Below, in pieces: positions 60,936 to 64,000 of a stretch of 64,000 nucleotides of DNA. A model generated the notes under the pieces. The model saw only the letters and a program-made list of their open reading frames with translations. It was not told the DNA's origin and ran no database searches. Origin of the DNA: an uncultured Gammaproteobacteria bacterium (GTDB lineage Bacteria; Pseudomonadota; Gammaproteobacteria; Pseudomonadales; Ketobacteraceae); the NCBI GenBank assembly GCA_913063495.1, contig CAJXXT010000002.1:1-64000 (forward strand), given 5' to 3'. The translations under genes and the position numbers were made by a program. Within the stretch, counting starts at the first letter, position 1. Each line of letters starts with the position of its first letter.

Positions 60936-63233
60936 TTATGATGGCATTGCCTCAGGTTTTCTCAGTGTGGAGGTGATGCGGTTCATTGCTCGTTCAAATA
61001 ATAGACCGGGCTCTAGAATGGTTAGATACTCTTTTTGAATAGACATGGCTACGTCTTTTTTATCTCTTTCAAGCGTTTTTATGCCAAACCGATTAACAAA
61101 GACGTAGGAATCAGTTTCGGTTAGTTTTGCACTTAGTTTACACCGAACGCTTTTTGTATTTGGTTCTTTTAATATGACCCAGGTGCCAATGGGTAAGCTT
61201 TCTGCTTTTTGTAGCGACTCAAACTGCAGTGCATTTTGTTTTGCTTGCTGCCTTTCGAGAGCTGTCATGTTCTGCCAGGATTTGTCAGGTTTGGTCTTGG
61301 ATATTCCTAGAGCCTCTTTTTGTGATTCATTCAGCTGTTTTTGCAGTATTTCTTGCGACCGACCGCCACAAGATAGCTCAAGGTCTTTGAGGAGTGTTGG
61401 CAGCAACGCATTCCACTCCTCGTTTTGAGCATTGGCTTTTTTTATGCCGCTTTGAATTCTATTTGTCAGGTGCGGGACTAGCTTCATCGCCCTTTGTTGA
61501 GACTTGCTATCCGTGTGCGGCTGGATTACCCATATAATATCGTCGATAACTTGTACGGAATCCAACCATTCGGGCGACTGGATGCCGTGGCGTAAATGGT
61601 TGCTCAATAGGAATTTGTGCCAATGTTTAACAAGAAGTTCTGAGACGCTAGGGGGCAAAGGCGCATCCTTGATGCGCTCGCTGATTGTTTCACGAACAAC
61701 ACTTCGTGCTTTTTCGGTTTTTGCCTGCCCTAAAGCCGCCTCGCTTGTCCGCCTTTCTATGACTTTTGCTCTACGCTGCTCAGTTGCAAGCTGAGATTCA
61801 AGTAGTGTGAGCTGTTCTTTAAATATGCCCAAACTGCCGTCATATTTGTCGTGAATTTCTTGGACAATGAGCTGGATTAGAGAGAGTAGGGTGTCTTGTT
61901 TTTCTTTGTCTTGGCTGTCTAGTCCAACACTGGATTCAGCCAGTTTGTTAATGAGCAGCCGTGCGGGGTGATTAGTGTCTTCAAAAAACGTTTTATCTTT
62001 TAATGCAACTTTAAGAATGGGGATTTGAAGGCGCCCAATAAGCGCCTGTACTGTAACGGGCAGGTTTTGGTCATCTAAAACAAAATCGAAAAACATCGCA
62101 ACTAAATTAATAACATTCTCATCGGGCTCTTCTAACGATTTCCCCTCTTTGTCAGGACTAGAAGGTCGTAGAATGGTTTGAACTATATCTCTTATATAGT
62201 TTCTACCAGAGTCCGAATCGTACGGCCTTTGCACTTGCGCATACGTTAGGCCTTGAATAAGTTGATCTTGTTCAATTGGCGGCCCATTAAACTGGAAACG
62301 AGAGAGTAGCCCTGGGCTTGGGTTCTCAGTCGATTGGAAGGAGGATAGAAGCTGAGAAAGTTCGCTAAAACCAGGCGTCGCTCTTGCTGCGGCAGCAGAT
62401 ATTTGAGATTCCATTAACTGGTTGTTTGCGTGACCAACTTGGTTTGAATGCGATGTTTCTTTTGGATTGCTTGGCTGTGCCGCTACGTTTTTTTTGTCTT
62501 GAGGTGTAGCTTGTTGAACGCGAGCGTTAGGCTTTATCTGAGGTAGAATACCCGCATTTATAAGAAATTCATTTGCGAGGTTGACTATTTTGTTGAGTTT
62601 GCGAGCAACAATACGATCAAATTGCTTAAAAAATATAATGCGATTTTGCAAGGTGAGGTCAATAAAGTCCGTTGATTTACTGAATGCCTCGCAAATCTGG
62701 GCAGGGTCTAGGGGGTTGTTTGATTCGTTGATGTCTATATTTGACATCAGAAAATCTAGACGTAAAACCAGATGATATAGGCTTTCTTGGCAATCATTAC
62801 GTGCTTTACTAATAGTGCTTGAAAGCGCAACGCTTTTTTCCATCTCATCGTTGCCAACTAAACCAAGCCCCTCGAATGCTGACTGTGTTGAGGCTTCTTG
62901 GTGTGAAAAGACAGGAGTTTGAGTCGCGCTGGGCAATGTGGAAAACAATAGTTCAAAATGCTGCTTGAACTGAGCTATGCATTGTTTTTTGCTGAGTCTG
63001 ATTTCTCTCATGGTATCAAAGAAATCGTTTTGTTCTTTATTTGTACCAGCCTTTCCGGCTAGCTCAAAAAACAGGTCATCGCAAGAAACAAAAAACTCTG
63101 TAAGTTGGTTGATAAGAATGCTTAGGCTGTTATCTCGAACCTGTTTGACAATAGGAGGGAGCGCTCGAGTCACTTGACTTGCTCCTATGGAGCCGGTTGT
63201 TGGTTGTGACTGTTTGCGAGGGTCAATACTCAT
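60936..63233 (-). CDS. DUF1631 family protein
   Basis: A 765-aa soluble, largely helical protein. The C-terminal region (about 670-765) contains a beta-rich stretch, LPIGTWVILKEPNTKSVRCKL through SYVFVNRFGIKTLERD, as in PilZ-like small barrels. The whole matches the DUF1631 family of Gammaproteobacteria, of unknown function and possibly linked to c-di-GMP through that C-terminal part (inference). A Gln- and Pro-rich linker lies near 230-300. It ends 17 bp before prsK on the same strand, so read-through is possible, but the gene probably has its own promoter in 63234-63309. Confidence 0.85.
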   Translation of the reverse strand: MSIDPRKQSQPTTGSIGASQVTRALPPIVKQVRDNSLSILINQLTEFFVSCDDLFFELAGKAGTNKEQNDFFDTMREIRLSKKQCIAQFKQHFELLFSTLPSATQTPVFSHQEASTQSAFEGLGLVGNDEMEKSVALSSTISKARNDCQESLYHLVLRLDFLMSNIDINESNNPLDPAQICEAFSKSTDFIDLTLQNRIIFFKQFDRIVARKLNKIVNLANEFLINAGILPQIKPNARVQQATPQDKKNVAAQPSNPKETSHSNQVGHANNQLMESQISAAAARATPGFSELSQLLSSFQSTENPSPGLLSRFQFNGPPIEQDQLIQGLTYAQVQRPYDSDSGRNYIRDIVQTILRPSSPDKEGKSLEEPDENVINLVAMFFDFVLDDQNLPVTVQALIGRLQIPILKVALKDKTFFEDTNHPARLLINKLAESSVGLDSQDKEKQDTLLSLIQLIVQEIHDKYDGSLGIFKEQLTLLESQLATEQRRAKVIERRTSEAALGQAKTEKARSVVRETISERIKDAPLPPSVSELLVKHWHKFLLSNHLRHGIQSPEWLDSVQVIDDIIWVIQPHTDSKSQQRAMKLVPHLTNRIQSGIKKANAQNEEWNALLPTLLKDLELSCGGRSQEILQKQLNESQKEALGISKTKPDKSWQNMTALERQQAKQNALQFESLQKAESLPIGTWVILKEPNTKSVRCKLSAKLTETDSYVFVNRFGIKTLERDKKDVAMSIQKEYLTILEPGLLFERAMNRITSTLRKPEAMPS

Positions 63234-63309
63234 AACGTTCTCGTAATCTCAAATAAAACGGATACAGATAAAGCTATTTTTTCATACTTACGATATTTAG
63301 CCAATAAAA

Positions 63310-63350
63310 AATAAGCCATATAGTATAGATTCTATACTATATGGCTTATT
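63310..63350 (-). terminator. Terminator of the MeaB gene, perfect 20-bp inverted repeat
   Basis: A 41-base perfect inverted repeat (20-bp arms around T63330), AT-rich with a GGCTTATT end, begins six bases past the MeaB stop. On the minus strand it is followed by TTTTTATTGG. It is an unusually long stem for a terminator and separates MeaB from the DUF1631 gene. Confidence 0.75.
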
Positions 63351-63356
63351 GAGACG

Positions 63357-64000
63357 TTATTTCGGCCGAAATAATGTCTCAATAAGCGCGGTGGCGGCAT
63401 TTAACGGGGTGGTTTCTCCCATGCTAACTCGCTGAAACAGCTCACCTTTCAGGGTTTCACAGGTTGGATCCTTACTTAGCCTAAGGTCTAGCAACTCATG
63501 TATGAGTGACTGCGTCCATTCAATGTTTTGGGATTTACGTTTGTTATCTCGAAATATTTGAAGGTCGTTGTCTTCAAAATAACTAGCAATGAGTTGCCAA
63601 ATACTATCAATGTTCTTTTTTTCTAAGGCTGAACAAGTAAGTACTGACGGTTGCCATTTCTCATGTGATTTCACTAGGTGCAGAGCATTTTCGTAATGGG
63701 CTTTTGCCTGTTTTGCAAGCATTTGGCTTTCCCCATCGGCCTTGTTGACGATGATTGAGTCCGCAAGTTCCAATATCCCTTTTTTTATGCCTTGAAGCTC
63801 GTCACCAGCATTTGGAAGCATAAGTATCAAGAAAAAATCAACCATGCCAGATACTTGGTACTCTGATTGGCCAACGCCAACGGTCTCAACAATAATAACG
63901 TCATATCCAGCCGCTTCACATAGCAACATGGCTTCACGGGTTTTTTGCGCCACGCCACCAAGGGATCCTGAGGTTGGGGAGGGGCGTATGAATGCGTCAT
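63357..64000 (-). CDS. meaB: Methylmalonyl-CoA mutase-associated GTPase MeaB (N-terminal part outside window)
   Basis: The C-terminal 214 or so codons of a G3E-type GTPase (MeaB/ArgK). The frame is open to the right edge and reads [16 protein letters not shown] before the first in-window start candidate, so the P-loop half lies beyond the window. Visible motifs are [15 protein letters not shown] (Walker B/switch II), [22 protein letters not shown] and the guanine-specificity motif NKAD. MeaB protects and loads the B12-dependent mutase. The protein ends normally near 63357 and is followed by a long hairpin. Confidence 0.93.
   Translation of the reverse strand, partial: DAFIRPSPTSGSLGGVAQKTREAMLLCEAAGYDVIIVETVGVGQSEYQVSGMVDFFLILMLPNAGDELQGIKKGILELADSIIVNKADGESQMLAKQAKAHYENALHLVKSHEKWQPSVLTCSALEKKNIDSIWQLIASYFEDNDLQIFRDNKRKSQNIEWTQSLIHELLDLRLSKDPTCETLKGELFQRVSMGETTPLNAATALIETLFRPK

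Overview
The window looks like chromosome from a marine-type Gammaproteobacterium of moderate to low GC. This is inferred from a yjfIJK-type operon, a DUF1631 gene, a MeaB GTPase gene and a complete exosortase A (XrtA/PEP-CTERM) exopolysaccharide locus with its PrsK/PrsR/PrsT module. The genus cannot be fixed from sequence alone. I saw no rRNA, tRNA, CRISPR array, prophage or complete insertion sequence.

Region 1 (1-5541) is a membrane-stress-like operon. It holds a double DUF350 membrane protein (cut by the left edge), a membrane-anchored aminopropyltransferase, YjfI (DUF2170), a PspA/IM30 protein (YjfJ), YjfK (DUF2491), a small unknown protein and a rhomboid protease. A pair of identical 13-bp dyads lies before yjfI and a strong terminator lies after yjfJ. 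A convergent MscS channel (5531-6598, minus) closes the block.

Region 2 (6976-29316, all plus, tightly packed) is the XrtA polysaccharide core. It contains a priming sugar transferase, outer-membrane export lipoprotein, chain-length protein, a BY-kinase-like protein with a degenerate P-loop, an outer-membrane barrel and a GNAT/FemAB-like protein. These are followed by an exosortase A-EpsI fusion, two polysaccharide deacetylases, four glycosyltransferases, an alkaline-phosphatase-fold protein, an O-antigen-ligase-like polymerase, two asparagine-synthase-type amidotransferases and a transglutaminase-like protein.

Region 3 (29317-46249) is a mosaic in mixed orientations. It carries an IS66 transposase remnant, two unknown genes (one secreted), a flippase, a broken OafA-type acyltransferase and a PIG-L deacetylase. 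A nucleotide-sugar cassette follows (SDR, RfbC-like epimerase, SAF-domain oxidoreductase, sugar-1-phosphate cytidylyltransferase), then an MBOAT/SGNH acyltransferase pair, a large FG-GAP repeat protein and a pyruvyltransferase. It reads as the strain-variable part of the locus that tailors sugars and substituents.

Region 4 (46261-60919) returns to XrtA-system genes: a glycosyltransferase, a second FemAB protein with a coiled coil, WecB and WecC (UDP-ManNAcA supply), one clear PEP-CTERM substrate, the giant TPR lipoprotein PrsT, a repeat-rich lipoprotein, Ugd (UDP-glucuronate supply), PrsR and PrsK. The PEP-CTERM gene has a near-consensus sigma-54 -24/-12 promoter, fitting control by PrsR. The right end holds a DUF1631 protein and the C-terminal part of MeaB.

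Taken together, regions 2-4 encode synthesis, decoration, flipping, polymerisation and export of an acidic, probably acylated and pyruvylated polysaccharide, together with sorting of PEP-CTERM proteins through the same envelope. PrsK/PrsR probably links the two at the transcriptional level.
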